Source of the DNA: Periconia sp. R9002
Taxonomy: Eukaryota; Ascomycota; Dothideomycetes; Pleosporales; Periconiaceae
Assembly: GCA_023627715.1 (NCBI GenBank)
Contig: JAMAHW010000014.1
Location: 496,001 to 560,000 of the forward strand
DNA length: 64,000 bases
Reading direction: 5' to 3'
Positions 42,652-55,411 of this stretch are shown here, piece by piece (position 1 is the first letter of the stretch; each line of letters opens with the position of its first letter). The position numbers were made by a program, and so were the translations under genes. Under the pieces are notes generated by a model. It worked only from the letters and a program-made list of their open reading frames with translations, was not told where the DNA came from and did no database searches.

Positions 42652-45600
42652 GGAATCCGAAGATGGGACTGCGGTGTGGGGCACTCTCTATGACTCGAAT
42701 GTTGAGTCTTCTCGTTCCAGCGCGTATTCATCATGTGTTTTTTTTTTCCGTAGAAAGTGGCATGTGGGACAGGAATAGACACGCAGATGGTCATACGGCA
42801 AAAGAAGACAAGTAATATAGACGACAGCTGTCACAATCGAGATTGCCTCGATAAGTAGACACGACAGTTACATGTATCGATCTGCACTTTGAAAGACATG
42901 GCCGTAAATATGTCCGACAAGAACATGAGAACTCATCCAAAGCATTTACGTGTTGATAGACACCAACAATATACCCCGGCGTCGATCAAATTTCGGCACT
43001 GCTAACAACCTTCCTGCAGTATCACCACTGCCACCGATCAACTTCACTCCGGCTGTAGTAGACACCCTCATCTACCGCGAGTCTATACTTACATTTGTCC
43101 TTTCTCCACCATCACCGTATAGTCCCCCAATGTCTATCAATACTCTAATATGCTCGCCCACACTCCATCCACCATCGTCGACTTCCCAAAGCGGACAACG
43201 AGGTGAGAAGATAGTCGCACTTCCCTGTTTCTGCAGGTCAATATACACCAGCGTACATTGGTAGGACCGGTCTGCAAGTGACAAGTGCACATTGCATATC
43301 TACGCTACGTATCTGCAAATGCATGCACGCACCTTGTACCATGTCCATGTATGAACATTCCTCGCTTGCGCACGACTCGCTTAATGTATCTTCTTGCTCA
43401 CGTTTCTCGACTTTAATCTACTCCATTATACCCCCCTCCACAACCGCCATTCATATCGCGCGAGACCCCACAAGCGCACAGACTTGCGTACAAACGTTTT
43501 CTTAATCTACTCTTGCTGGTTTCTTGCTTGACATGGCCGTTCTGCCCCGCATTTTTGCCTTTTCGTACCCGGTGTTGTGCTCTCTCTCCGCATGCATCCA
43601 TCTGACGGGACATGACAGATCTTTGGCAGAAGTTGAGTTCCCTGCACATCTCATTGGCGTCGCTTAGACGAGTCTTTTTTGATTTAACGTGGAGAGAGAA
43701 GGATAAAACTTTATTGGTGATATGTCGTGGAATATTTGTTTCCCTTTCGTATCTTTTTTCGCCTACCGGGCGAAGCGACGTGGCGGTGGGAAAAAGGTTG
43801 TGTTGTTATTTCACCATCGCCGATGTTAACCACCTTTTCCATTCAGCTGCTCTTCCTGCAGATGGACGGCACGGGCAAAACAAACGAAAAAAGAGATACA
43901 AGACTACCGGTACATATCTACAAGAGCAGGAACGATACAACCTAGTCCGGACGTTGTTCCGGTTATGGGTACACCCACTATACGGCACGCTCCGAAGCGA
44001 TAAGACTAGTCTGTCACGCGTGCAAGACACCAAGCTAGACAACCAGTTGAATATATCGTTTCCTCCTTTCGTGGTCTTTTGCAATCCTTTTCATCGTGAC
44101 GTGCTTGCCATGTAGGATTCAACAAGGCGTATGGGCTGGTAGGCTACCTGAAGAGCTCCTTCCGACCTGACTGATTAGGAAGTAGCTAGACTTATCGTAT
44201 CTCTAGACCGTGAGAACTGATGCAAGTTCCACGGATCATTCTTCACCGACTTGATTAATTAGAAATGATTGGAGATAATGAAGCAGACGGATTGGATTGA
44301 TACGGGAGAAAGAGATATGAGGGAAAGAATCTTAGGTTGTAGATGCGACTATGTAGGCATTCCGTCACAGCGCGCTGAGGTTTCCGTCGATGCTACCTAA
44401 TTTGGACTGCGGAGGAAAGAGAGACATGCATGGGGTTCAGACAATCCAGACCGTGTATTGACACCCTGTTGGTCAGGTAGCCGGTCTCTCCTTCTTCTCC
44501 AAAGCCGTGGTGTTTTCGCTTCGTAACAAGTATAGGCTGTATCCAACTAGATGTACGAATGTCATCTGGAACCAGTCTGTGGCGTCACTGCATAGCGCAA
44601 GAAAACCTAATCTCGTCATCGACCAGGAAATGCGAGATGCAAACAGGAATCAATGCTTTGCATGATTCTTTCTTTTCCTTCCCGGCTAAGTCCCACACAC
44701 GATTTCTTTCCCAGCTCGCGTCTGCTCAAACCTGCCGTCTTTAAACAATTCAGCGCGAACGGAGAGAGCGCGTAGGATAGACAGAGCCTGGAACCACGGG
44801 TACGCAACTCACAATTCAATGCGACTTTGTTGTATATAGTACATGTATACATGCGACACAACCACCCCATCTACTTCCTACAAAACCGGACCAAAACACA
44901 CCCTGCGCTGAATAGAGTACATTCTTCGGCATATAGACTCACAACACCTAATAATACAAGCTTTCCCCGCCTTCGACCTCTCTTACAATTTCCCTCCCTC
45001 TTAGCCTGTTTTATCCGCGGGCGATCAGACTTTTTCGTCTTTCTCCCCCTCCTGCCTCTTCCTGGTTGTTGGCAGGTATAACAAGACGCGAATATAGACA
45101 TGGGGGGTAACGGGTACCGCTAACATGTAGCAACGCCGTAGTTGGAAGAGAAGCCACGATGGAAAAAAAAGAAAGCGCAAGAACCGTTTGGATTTGTGGG
45201 GGGGGATTCAAGATGGTCTGGATCTCTCATGGAATGTTTTCTTATCATTGTCAAATGCATTGACGGGGGACATACCTGGATCAAGCCATGTGTAAAGCAA
45301 GCAACTCGAGCATGTGAAAAATTACTCCTGCCTGCTTTCCACTTTGAAAGCCAAAAGACACGATAAGGAAAAGAGCAAACAGACTGGGGGAGGTGTTACA
45401 CTCCAAAGGAAAAGAAAATGATCCCATTTTCCTCTTTCCACTTGAAGTATCCACTGCATGATCATCGAAACCTAAAAATACTCAGAAGAGGCAAAAATAT
45501 GGGATCTACACAGCCCATTTTGTTCGCCAGATCGACTTTCAGATTCCCAGCATCCTTCCCGCGCGATTATGGTGTGCGTGCGCCCGCGCCGCGCTACGGA

Positions 45601-46281
45601 CTTTTTTTTTTCGTTGCTTAGCTGTTGTGCAAACCAGATGTGGCTGTGCCGATGTAACTGTATACCAGGTTTGTGATTAGGCCATCCATTGTCTGCCGGA
45701 ATGGGAATGTGTGTAAGAGATAGCGTGGGTGGGCAGAAAGTATGTCGCTGTGCGGATGATAGATTCATTTGTAGTTGGGCGTTCGCGATTCTGACTCTCC
45801 TTTGGTGTAGATCAGTTTAGCCAATGAGAGCGGCTAGAGCACAGAATCGGAAAGAAGCAGAAATGAAAGTCGTCACTTGATCGTCGTGATTTCATAATAA
45901 AGTTCGTTGACGAGCTTGTTTATATCTACATACCAACGGTTTTATTCGTCCATCTTACTAGAGACAGACACACTCCTGCTCGCCCAATAAATCCATCCTC
46001 TGTGTATAGGCCAGGTGTGATAACCAACACAATCCACATGCCAGAGATGTTACGCCAGACAACAGTAAAAAAGTGCGAAATGAGAGTAAAAGAAAGGGTA
46101 AAATTTTGTACAAGGAAGGTTGCGGGAAAAGGAAGATAGCGGACAGACAATGGAACAGTATGATTGCAGCACATTAAACCCCAAACGAAGCATCATCAAG
46201 CGATGATACCACGTGAAAATTGAGCAGATAGGGAAGACAAAGCCATTCGTGACATATCGTGCAGTGGTTTGGTGGGATTGT
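42652..46281. other. 3.6-kb convergent gene-free region
   Basis: Lies between the 3' ends of the NUDIX and metalloreductase genes. Frames up to 167 codons occur but none has coding composition or known motifs. Long pyrimidine-rich stretches occur near 43410-43530 and 44860-45060. No tRNA, 5S or transposon recognised. Confidence 0.5.
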
Positions 46282-48275
46282 TTACCACGAGAAGGATTCC
46301 TCGCGGAAATCAACATTCCACTGGGCCTGGCGCCTGCGCACTGCGCGACGGAGCTCATCGGCCAGAGCGCCGGTTCCGCAAGTGGTAACGGCGGCCGCAC
46401 CGATGCCCTCTTGCATCTCTTGGTCGATGAGGGACTGGATGTTGGGTCGACCGGGGAACATTTGCACGCTGGATGAAGGGGAATGGATTTCCTTGGTGCT
46501 GCGCGGCCTGGTGACGAAGAGCAAAATCTTGAGGATCTCGCGGCGGCGGGGCATGGCAAGGATGTGGGTCATCCAGGTCCTGATCCATTCGAGATGCTCG
46601 GGTGACTGAATGATCCAGACCAGAGTGAGGCGTCGCGTAGCCGTGGTGCCGTTGGCGTAAGCGGCTACGATCTCGCGCACCTGGGGAACTTGGTGCGTGA
46701 TACCGATACCTGCGGCCCAGAGCATGACTGTGCCATACGAGTTGAGGTTCTCTCCGCCTGCACGATGACGTTAGTATATAGTGCCAATATAAATAGATTG
46801 AAAACCTGGGGAAAATCATATCAAAAGCTCGGCACTCACCATAGGGACCCTCCATCAATGCCGAAGTCGTGAATCTACCGGCAGGAGAAAGATCGGCTTT
46901 CTTGTATAGTGTATCGGTGAAGCCTGTTCGTCGACGGATAATGAACGACATGCTGGTCTTGCGGTGCTCAAGGATGTCTTGGCGGTTCATGGGAAGACCC
47001 TTCTCGTCAGCTACCATGGAAGAGATGTCGAGGTTCTCCTCTTCGTCACTCCAGGCAAGTGAGAATGGGTGGTTGGTCCAGAGTCCGAGAGAGGGCATGT
47101 AGAGGTAGGCGTGCTGTCCAGGGCGGAATGTCCAAGGGCGGGCCATACGGACGGTGACGCGGAGAGCATCGCCAGGAAGAACCTCTACTTCGGCCTTGGT
47201 GCCACCCTTTCCAAAGTTGCGGTACACAATACGAGCAAAGCGGAGGAAACGCTAGAGGATATGGTTAGCATAGATGAATGTAGAGAGCAGAATGAGAGCG
47301 TACTTCAATGGACCAGATGGCAACAACAGCCCACAGCATCTGCTGTTGGGCCCTACGCGTGGGGGCCTTCAAGTGAATCCAGACACCAGCGATGGCAGAG
47401 GCTGCCAAGATGACGTGGATAGTGAGGAAGGTCTCGTAGAAGGCGTGTCGAACGATGCTGGGGGATTGGAACAAAATCAGGGTGAAGGCAATGGTGCCAA
47501 CAAGACCAGTCCATTTGAATTCGGAGGAGACCAAGTCGTGGGCAGCGTAAGACCAGTTCTTGGATTTGGCGTTTTTGGCCATGTGGGCAAGAGTGTGGCA
47601 GAGAGCCTCGAGGATCACGATGCGTCCAATCCAGCGGTGAATCAAGTTCATGGTGTCGAAGGGGAGGTTGGTCAGCTGGATGATGGGGTTGTTGCGGCCT
47701 GCGAGCAAGAAGAGCGGGATGCAGTTCATGACCGCCATGATGCCTGAACGGTTGCGGAGAACACCAGCGATATCACCGTAGTTGGAGTTGCGGTAGTCGA
47801 TCCTCCAGAAGCAGAATCCAACGTTGGTAGCAAAGTAGCCCACCAACATGAGGGTCTGAAGACGACTGGGCAGAGTGCCGACATTGATGGCAGTTGAGAT
47901 CTTGAACTCGCGGTGATGCCTTTGGCGGAACAGCGGGGCGTTGAGGAAATGCCTTCTGAAGTTGGCGAACAAGGTTTGAGGAGTAGCGAAGTATCTCTGG
48001 GTATCGTTGTTCAAGCAGGCCACGGTGCGGATGTATCGAACGAAGAAGAAGATCAGGTGGTAGAGGGCGAAGACGGCCACAAAGGCATACCAGATTCGGC
48101 CGAGATAATGCTGGACATCGAGGTTGTTCTTTTCGGCGACGGAGGGCCCTTTGGGAGCAGCAGGCTTTGCACCGGCAGCGCCTCCAGCAGCAGCTCCTCC
48201 TGCGGTACCATTTTTGGCCGCGGTCTCAGCTCTTCTGACAATCTCCCCCAAGACGTTCATGGCGGTGGAAGCCAT
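46282..48275 (-). CDS. ferric-reductase-type transmembrane metalloreductase
   Basis: Three exons: 48275-47304, 47251-46840, 46757-46282 (619 residues; introns 52 and 82 bp, phases agree). A plasma-membrane flavocytochrome that passes electrons from NAD(P)H through FAD and two hemes to extracellular Fe(III) or Cu(II). The Ala/Gly-rich N-terminus precedes several membrane helices. Heme-binding His pairs lie in LIHRWIGRIVILEALCHTLAH and in TIHVILAASAIAGVWIH. The FAD site is the FRPGQHAYLY and HPFSLAW blocks; NAD(P)H-binding elements are LMEGPYGGENL, WAAGIGITH and TCGTGALADEL. The ferric reductase (Fre) group is favoured over NADPH oxidase because the helices and the HPFS block follow the Fre pattern. 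Iron regulation is likely from the family, but no GATA-rich element was confirmed. Confidence 0.88.
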
Positions 48276-51200
48276 TGTTGATAGCAGAGTGGGATAGTAG
48301 AAGGTTAGTAGGGCAGGCGATCAATCCAGAGCCTATGAGGGTCAAGCGGAGCTTCTTATGCAAGTAGCCAAAGCTTATCGTGACAGGGCTGGAAGGTGGA
48401 CAAATGGGGAAAAGAGAGGGTGTGGTCAATCCTGCCTTGACCAGCAAAGACAAGATGATGGTGGAATGGGTGAAGGAGTGGAAGGGCCTGACCGGGGTGT
48501 GGCGGCGGGTTGATTGCAGAGCACTATGGCGAGGTGCAGCTGTACAGATCAGAGGCGATGGAGGTACAAGGGAAACAGCCGGCAGGTGCAGAAGGTCGAT
48601 GCAGCGGCCAGAATGGGCGCTTTAATCTGTGGTGGATGCAAGGGGAAGGTCTTGAAGGCAGGTGACGTGGGTAGCAAAGAGGCAGAGACAGGGAGCGACG
48701 GTGGTTGGCTGGGTCAGTTCAGAGTTCTCCTCCAGGGTGGAAAGCGGTGGATAAAACAAGAGACGCGCAACAGCGCGTCGACGAAACGAAAAAGGGAGAG
48801 AGAGAGTGTGAGGCAACGCAGAGGAGGGCAAAACGAGTGACTTGGGCGAGGAGACGGGTGTACTAGTAGTACTGTGGGCAGCAGCGGCGACAAGGGCAGC
48901 GGGTGGTGGAGAGAGGTCGAGGAAGGGGAGGAGGCCAAAGTTAAGGGAGTGGGTACGCAGTGGGGACGGTAGGAGCGAGTAAGAGTAGGCGTCTGCGTAG
49001 ACTACCTACTCTAGACATGGGTAGGGTAGGGTGCGAGTTTGATTGATGATGCCCCTGCCGTGCTGGGGGAGGCCATGTTCGCTGATGCCAGCGACTGGTG
49101 GAGCGTTCGCGGCCTTATTTCCCTGGGAGCGCTGCTGCGGGCGCTTCAGCCTCCACTGCGGCCTGCCATTGGGGGCTGTCCCAAGCGTGAAACTGACGGC
49201 AAAGCGCCACACCTGCCATCCATCGCCTCTCAATCTCCTCCGTCTGTCACTCCCCCCAACAACGTCCGATTTCAAAAAATAAGGCCTTCGTTTTCCGTCG
49301 CCTCGAGGAGCCTTGTTTTCTTTCCGACTCGTCTATCTATCTGATGCCATCCATCCTACAAACCTATCCGTGCGTACATCATGCCATGTCGGAGAAACCT
49401 TCCTACCCTCCGTCCACCCTCCAACCAGGGAGGATTCATCTTCAAACAACCATCCTCTTCATCTTCACCATCACCGCCACACGTCGTCCACAGGGCCCTG
49501 TTTCCTTCGCTTCCACTTTCCCCCTCCCCACGCCTTGCTCGTCATACCATGACGACGCCCGACTCCGATTGCAATGCGGTACGTCTCGCGACCATGGCCT
49601 CGAAACAGACAGAATCAATGCCTTTTCCACAACCAACTGCCGAAGCCTGCCCGTTTCGCACGCCTTTCCTGCCCCGGCCCAAATTCGCTGTCGCTCGCCT
49701 GTAGTTTCTACCCTACACCACTTATTCGGGTGCATTTCTTGTCCAAAAGGCTGGGCATCGTGAAACAACCGCTCCCTGTCCGTTTATGCTTCTTTTTTGC
49801 ACCGCCTGGAGCCAGGCAAATGTGGACTCGCATGGCTAGCTATTGGACCGCCATGAATGGCATAGTTGCTCAAACAGCAATGGTTTGTTGTACCGCGCCG
49901 CCAGGTGCGTATCGTATCCAACCACACTTCTGAGGCATCCACCATGATCCATGTTGGTTGCAGTACGCGGCCTTGTGAGGGCATATTCTACAGGTACGGC
50001 ACCTACGTTTCTCAAAACTTCTCAATGCCGTATCCGTCGCATGGTACAGGACCAAGCATATTCTGTCTTGGAAAGGTAAACCGACTGACACTAGTCGTCT
50101 GCTCTCCACTCACTACTACTGCTACCGGTACACTATCTACGCAGAATTATTCTTCCGCATTCCACAGCGCGCGCCACCATGCGGTACATCGCCATCTGTC
50201 CCGCCTCTGCCACGTTTTCTTACGTCTGCTCCCGCGTGCCTGTAATCTGTGATGCCAACATGGCTTGTCCTCATCACGGCTAGCCACTGCAACACAACAC
50301 AACAAAGGCGCCGATATTAATTAAATGGCCAAATCTCGAACTCAATCTTCTCCCTTATTGTACCTCGGTACCAGGCAGAGACCGCGAGGTGACGGAGAAT
50401 CCAAACAAGACACGACAGGCATGCTTTGTTCTGCATGTCACAAACTATCTGTGAAGACCGAGAGCCTGTGTCGGCACCAACAGATTGAGAAGTAGTCATC
50501 TGCTGTGCTCGCACTGTGTTTTGGTTCAACCGTCCGTCAGTGTCCAGGCTCAGACTCACAGATGCAAACACAACAAGCGGTGCATCGACGGCATAAGAGA
50601 TCGTTGTTTCAAACCAAAATGACATGTCTTGGCATAAGCCCCTACCCATGGCCCATGATGCACTACCTGCCGTTTCGAGGCCTATGGAAACCGGACCAGA
50701 GTGTTATATATATATACAGCATCATTTCTTCCTGCTGCCATGGCATAATGTCCATATTCACTTTCCATAGAAGTAGAAGTCGAAAATCGCATATGCTGTA
50801 AGGCTAGGTAGGTAGGCGCCTGTGACGACCCACTAGATACGGAGCACCTGCGCCGTTTCCCAGTTCCCGGTTCGCCCGATAAAGTTTGATTGGGCTCGTC
50901 GTCATTTCCACACGCCAGGTGGGACAATATTTCCCCGCCATGTTGCTCCCTTTCATCATGTGCCTGTACTGCTGAAACTCATCTTCTGCTTTGAGTCTCT
51001 TTTTCCTTTTGGCATTTTGTCGTGCAATGCATTTCTTCTTCCGTCTCTTCTTTCGGGTCCTTCCGCAGCTTCTGGACTCGATTCGCTAAGAACGATTCTA
51101 ATTTCGTCGTGGCGCAAAAAACGCCCGGGATTAGCCCTCATTCACCCAATATGGTATCATTGCGAGGAAAAGTGGCGTCTGCACGGGAAATCATCTAACA

Positions 51201-52254
51201 ACAAGCGAAAACAACGATTCAACCACAGCACGGGAGAATGGGGGATTCCCGGCTCCCCTTGTCCGTTGGGACCGTCTCTGATTCCATCACGTCTCAACGC
51301 CATCTTCTCTCTTCAAACCTTGTCTTCAATTTGCTATGATTGCACTTTTGATATCGTCATTCACGCACTCCCCTTGTACAAACGCTATCTTTGATCATCA
51401 TAACAAGATTCTCCTATAGTCTGCTTACTATCTCATTACCTAGCGACAGGGACAGGCACGACGGAGATGGTGTCCGTTCACCAACGCTGACACATCTGTC
51501 CGGCTCCGTAGCTCAGCACAGCTGCTTATTTCATCCTTTAGCTGTCTCCTTTTAAACCGTCGACATCAATTTCCAGAACTGGAGAACAATAAGAAAACGC
51601 TCTCTGCCCATTCTCTACAAGCTGTCGCGATTCGGACGGATTTACGCGTCACTATCATGAACTCTTATGAACAGAGCTTGCGACGCAAAGGAATACCTAC
51701 TTCGTCGAAGTGTATGAACTTCGACCAATTTGGCAATTACTAAGGCTGTGTCTCTTGTAAGCTGCACTGTACCTTGTTTCGCGCCTCTTGATCTGCCATT
51801 GATCTTTCCGTGGATGTACGCGGTGTTTTCTGATTCTCGTGTTTCTGCCAAGGGGTGGAGCCTTCCTCCGTATCTGTTGAATATGCATGACAAGCGTGTA
51901 TCATGATGGATCAAAGGTATATTGATAGTATAAGTCTAGTCTTTCAGATTCAAATCAGGTGCTGCACAGTGCTCTAGCAGTGAAGGTTCGCTGCGAATGT
52001 TGGAAGGCATCAGGCAAGTCCACGGGTGACCGTGAGGCATCACGTGACATTGACTCCCTGCATGGCAGTAATCCTATCTTGGCTAGATCCGCCTCAGTAA
52101 CGCCGACAGCCGATGTTGACAAACATTGCCCTGAGTCTTGGTCTCAAGCTATCTTCAAACCAACAACGCGCAATCCACCCTTCATCTTTTTGATCCTTCA
52201 TTGCGCCTTACATTTGTATCACTCATGCATTAATCTAAATTTAAATATCTGAGT
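48276..52254. other. 4-kb divergent gene-free region
   Basis: Holds the promoters of the metalloreductase (minus) and the 942-residue protein (plus). It contains CT-rich leader-like DNA around 49200-49560 and 48700-48940 (purine-rich on plus). No frame has family motifs; a short ATG frame at 49550-49704 (51 codons) is unconvincing. Confidence 0.5.
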
Positions 52255-55083
52255 ATGTCCGCGAACGACGACCTGCCATGGAACACCACGCGCTGCAATC
52301 GACTCCTCCGGCCGCTTTCATCCAAACTTTCCAAGCTCCGTAAAGAACTCGAACGACCACGGAGCTCGAACGGCGACCGAAGAACATCCGCAAATTTATT
52401 CTCGCTCAAGGCATCGCCGCGCAAGGCTGCCCTCGTCTCTCAATCCTCATCGTCGCGCAAACCTCGTTCATTCGAAAAGCGAAAAGATCCAGACTGGATC
52501 CCAGATGCTGGACCCCATGGCGCGAGTAGGAAAACGTATGGGGCCCGGGGAGCGAAGAAGGCACTTAGTGTGCAGCACATGGGTGGAAATGCTCGAAAAA
52601 CACGTCCAGGGGAGCTACCATTTACACCCCTGATCAGTCGCATTGGTCATTTCAAAGAAAGCCCTCAGGCGGAGGCTTCGCCGGCTAGAAGGCGCCCAAA
52701 GAATAGGGGACCCCTCAATGCGAAGGTGGAACAGATACAAGAGTTGAAGAAGCAACTACCTGGTGAAATCGGTAAACTCGTGAATGGCCTGTCAGAAGCG
52801 TATGCAAACCTGCTCGTAGCTACAACAACAGAAGGGGAAATGAGATGGAGTGGCACAAGATCCCTGTTCAGCTCTTGTCTTAGAAAAATTCCCGACTATA
52901 TTGAACTCGAGGAATATTTTGCGGAAATCGATAAGGAAGAAGAGGACGATGACGATGACGACCGCGACTTGTCGCAGGAAACCTATACGTACCTCGAGAC
53001 GCAATTCGAATCCATACCAGGACAAGGCTGGAGAGCATTCAAGCAAGTTGTACGGGCCCACGGCACATCCTTGATATGCGATGCTTTCACGAATCAACTT
53101 CTCGACGTGGTGACTCTGCATGTATTGGTTTCACACTGTATGCATTCTGCGTTCTGGGACGAGGCTGAACAGCTTCTCCTGGCCTATCTCTCCAACCTTA
53201 AACCCGTCCTGTTACCCAGTACTCTCTCTGCCGACTTGTTTGATTCAGATCGTTCACCATACTTGTGGATGTGCAAGAGTTTCGCGGGTCGGTCCGGTCG
53301 ACATAGGTTCTTATACGACCTACTGGCCTATTTAATCTCTCAAGACCTCTTGCCTCTAGAATGGCTAGCCACTGAGTGTATGCGGCCTGTGTGGGATCGC
53401 TTGGTGCGTACTCTTGCTGATGGCGATCCACGCTCAATAGACAGTGCATTTCGATTGTTAGAAGTTGCAGTCGCAGCCGGCATCGGCCTCTCCGATGAAA
53501 GCTTGCGTGAGGATGACTCGGGTATGCTTTCACGCCAGTTCAGACCATCTGCACGCTACGAGTTTCAGAAGGCTTTGAACACTACCTTCTCGAGCCTGTT
53601 CACAATTCTTTGTAGCATTGCTCTAGTCAACCAAAACCGGGATGAAAGCTCGGGTGAGCTCATTGCGCAACGAGTCACTTGGGTCTTGGATTCGATTGTG
53701 ATAGGGCTACTCGAACGCACCAACATTACAGAAGATCTGAAACTGCTTGGTCCCACTACCGATCACCAGACATTTGCTGAACGGGCGGCATGGCTCATGT
53801 TCTCGACTTTTCTTATTCATTTGGATGGACGCTCTATGAATTCCTCCACAGTATCTCTCGACATTCCCACCACTGTCAAAGCCATCAACTGGATTATCTT
53901 GCAGTATGCTCCCTATTCCGTAGATGTTTCAACTATACTCTCGACTCTCCCCGAAATCACATCATCAACTGCACAAGCAACCGGTAAAATATGGAAAGAC
54001 GACGGGCTCGACCAAATTCAACGGTTGGTGAATGGAATGCTCTCTTTGTCTGGTATCCGTCTCCCACATAAGCTGTGGAGTCTGAAGCGGCTGGCATTGG
54101 AGGCAGCAATGGAGTTTGCACACAGCACTAGTGATGCAGAGCATATGGCGTACGCACTCAAGATCGAGAAAACAATGCGTACAAAAGGACATGTTGTCAT
54201 ATCCCAATCACCTCAGAAAGACGACTCGCCATCCTCCAGCGGGGGATTTCGCTGGGAGGAAGGCATTGGAGAATGGGTAGCATGCACGCCTTTTGCAAAA
54301 CAAGACGGCAAACCTATAACTCGGAAACCCATGCGCTCCCTCGACTGGTCGCAAGATAAGGAGACAGATACAGAGGAACTTCCCACCACCACTGCCAGCG
54401 ACCAACCCATTGCGGAGTCGTTGGATTTCGATGAAGATGAAGATCACGCCTTTCCTCAATCATCTCCCGTTAAAAGGGGTCGACAGATGTTAAAATCTAC
54501 GCTAGGCAAACGGACCCGCGCTTCTTCGCCAAAGGTGCTCATTCCAGTCAAACGAGCACTGCTAACGCCACCGGAAAGTCCAATTATCTTCTACCCTGAA
54601 ATGCCTGGAAGTGAAAGCGATGACGGAATGCGAAAATCATCCAGAAGCAATGTCTTGATCGCCAACCGTACCGGCTTGCGGCCGCGAGCTTCGCGAACCT
54701 CTCTCGACAAATGCCTGCGCAACCAAAAGCGCAAGTCGTACGCGATGGTGCAAAATATCGACTCCGATACTGATACAAGTCATTCCGAGCTTGAAGAGAC
54801 TTTGAAACCCGGCCTGTCTTTTTCCATCTCAGCCTCCCCATTGACCGTGGGCGCCAAGATCAACTCTCTCAGGCCTCGCAAGATCCGAACGCGAACCTCC
54901 AGCGCACACGGAGGCGAAAACAACGAACGAGACGAAAACAGTAGCGACGAGCTGGCTAAGCGCTCCTCCACTCGCCTCCGTAGAAGCCGCAGCGGTAGGC
55001 GGATCCAGGTTCCAAGGGAGTGGTGGAAAGTCGAGCCTGATTCTCCCGGAAGCGCCAACGACGAGGATGAGCTTAGCTTCTAG
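52255..55083 (+). CDS. large basic hypothetical protein, probably nuclear
   Basis: 942 residues, one exon, ATG preceded by an AT-rich leader. No family recognised. Layout: a basic Ser/Arg-rich N-terminus (about 1-150) with PDWIPD and KNRGPLNAK segments; a helical core (about 155-670) that reads like alpha-solenoid repeats with many Leu pairs, interrupted by an acidic run (KEEEDDDDDDRD, about 226-237); and a long disordered tail with alternating acidic and basic clusters, repeated Ser-Pro sites and several Lys/Arg nuclear localisation signals. The last block, STRLRRSRSGRR then IQVPREWWKVEP, looks conserved in style. A chromatin or cell-cycle role is possible but only inferred from composition. 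Confidence 0.7.
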   Translation: MSANDDLPWNTTRCNRLLRPLSSKLSKLRKELERPRSSNGDRRTSANLFSLKASPRKAALVSQSSSSRKPRSFEKRKDPDWIPDAGPHGASRKTYGARGAKKALSVQHMGGNARKTRPGELPFTPLISRIGHFKESPQAEASPARRRPKNRGPLNAKVEQIQELKKQLPGEIGKLVNGLSEAYANLLVATTTEGEMRWSGTRSLFSSCLRKIPDYIELEEYFAEIDKEEEDDDDDDRDLSQETYTYLETQFESIPGQGWRAFKQVVRAHGTSLICDAFTNQLLDVVTLHVLVSHCMHSAFWDEAEQLLLAYLSNLKPVLLPSTLSADLFDSDRSPYLWMCKSFAGRSGRHRFLYDLLAYLISQDLLPLEWLATECMRPVWDRLVRTLADGDPRSIDSAFRLLEVAVAAGIGLSDESLREDDSGMLSRQFRPSARYEFQKALNTTFSSLFTILCSIALVNQNRDESSGELIAQRVTWVLDSIVIGLLERTNITEDLKLLGPTTDHQTFAERAAWLMFSTFLIHLDGRSMNSSTVSLDIPTTVKAINWIILQYAPYSVDVSTILSTLPEITSSTAQATGKIWKDDGLDQIQRLVNGMLSLSGIRLPHKLWSLKRLALEAAMEFAHSTSDAEHMAYALKIEKTMRTKGHVVISQSPQKDDSPSSSGGFRWEEGIGEWVACTPFAKQDGKPITRKPMRSLDWSQDKETDTEELPTTTASDQPIAESLDFDEDEDHAFPQSSPVKRGRQMLKSTLGKRTRASSPKVLIPVKRALLTPPESPIIFYPEMPGSESDDGMRKSSRSNVLIANRTGLRPRASRTSLDKCLRNQKRKSYAMVQNIDSDTDTSHSELEETLKPGLSFSISASPLTVGAKINSLRPRKIRTRTSSAHGGENNERDENSSDELAKRSSTRLRRSRSGRRIQVPREWWKVEPDSPGSANDEDELSF

Positions 55084-55411
55084 CTTATACATTCATGGGT
55101 AACGGATGCATGAGGCATATTGACCGTTGGAGTTAAGAGGTTGTTCGAAGCGGATGATACACACCCCCATTTCTTTTTCTTGTTACAGTTATGTATTGCT
55201 CGATATTGTATAGATATGAATATGATACCCCTGAGCGAGCGGCGAGTTTTGTCAGCGAAATGCAATACGCATCAACGATTAGTCCCCGCGTTGTCACCTT
55301 TTGTATACGTATTTGCTTATCGCATGTTATGGAGGGATAGAACAGTCTACTCTGAACAAAATAATGAGAGAAAGTGCGTTTCATAAATCATATACATGTA
55401 TCAATCGACCT
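55084..55411. other. convergent intergenic region
   Basis: 328 bp between convergent genes, nothing recognised. Confidence 0.5.

Noticed and set aside
43612..44115. 167-codon plus-strand frame.
   Set aside because: Composition is not protein-like, it overlaps other open frames of similar length, and there are no motifs.
49344..49763. Plus-strand frame of 139 codons in the CT-rich stretch.
   Set aside because: Ser/Pro/Thr content follows directly from CT-rich DNA, and three overlapping frames look alike.
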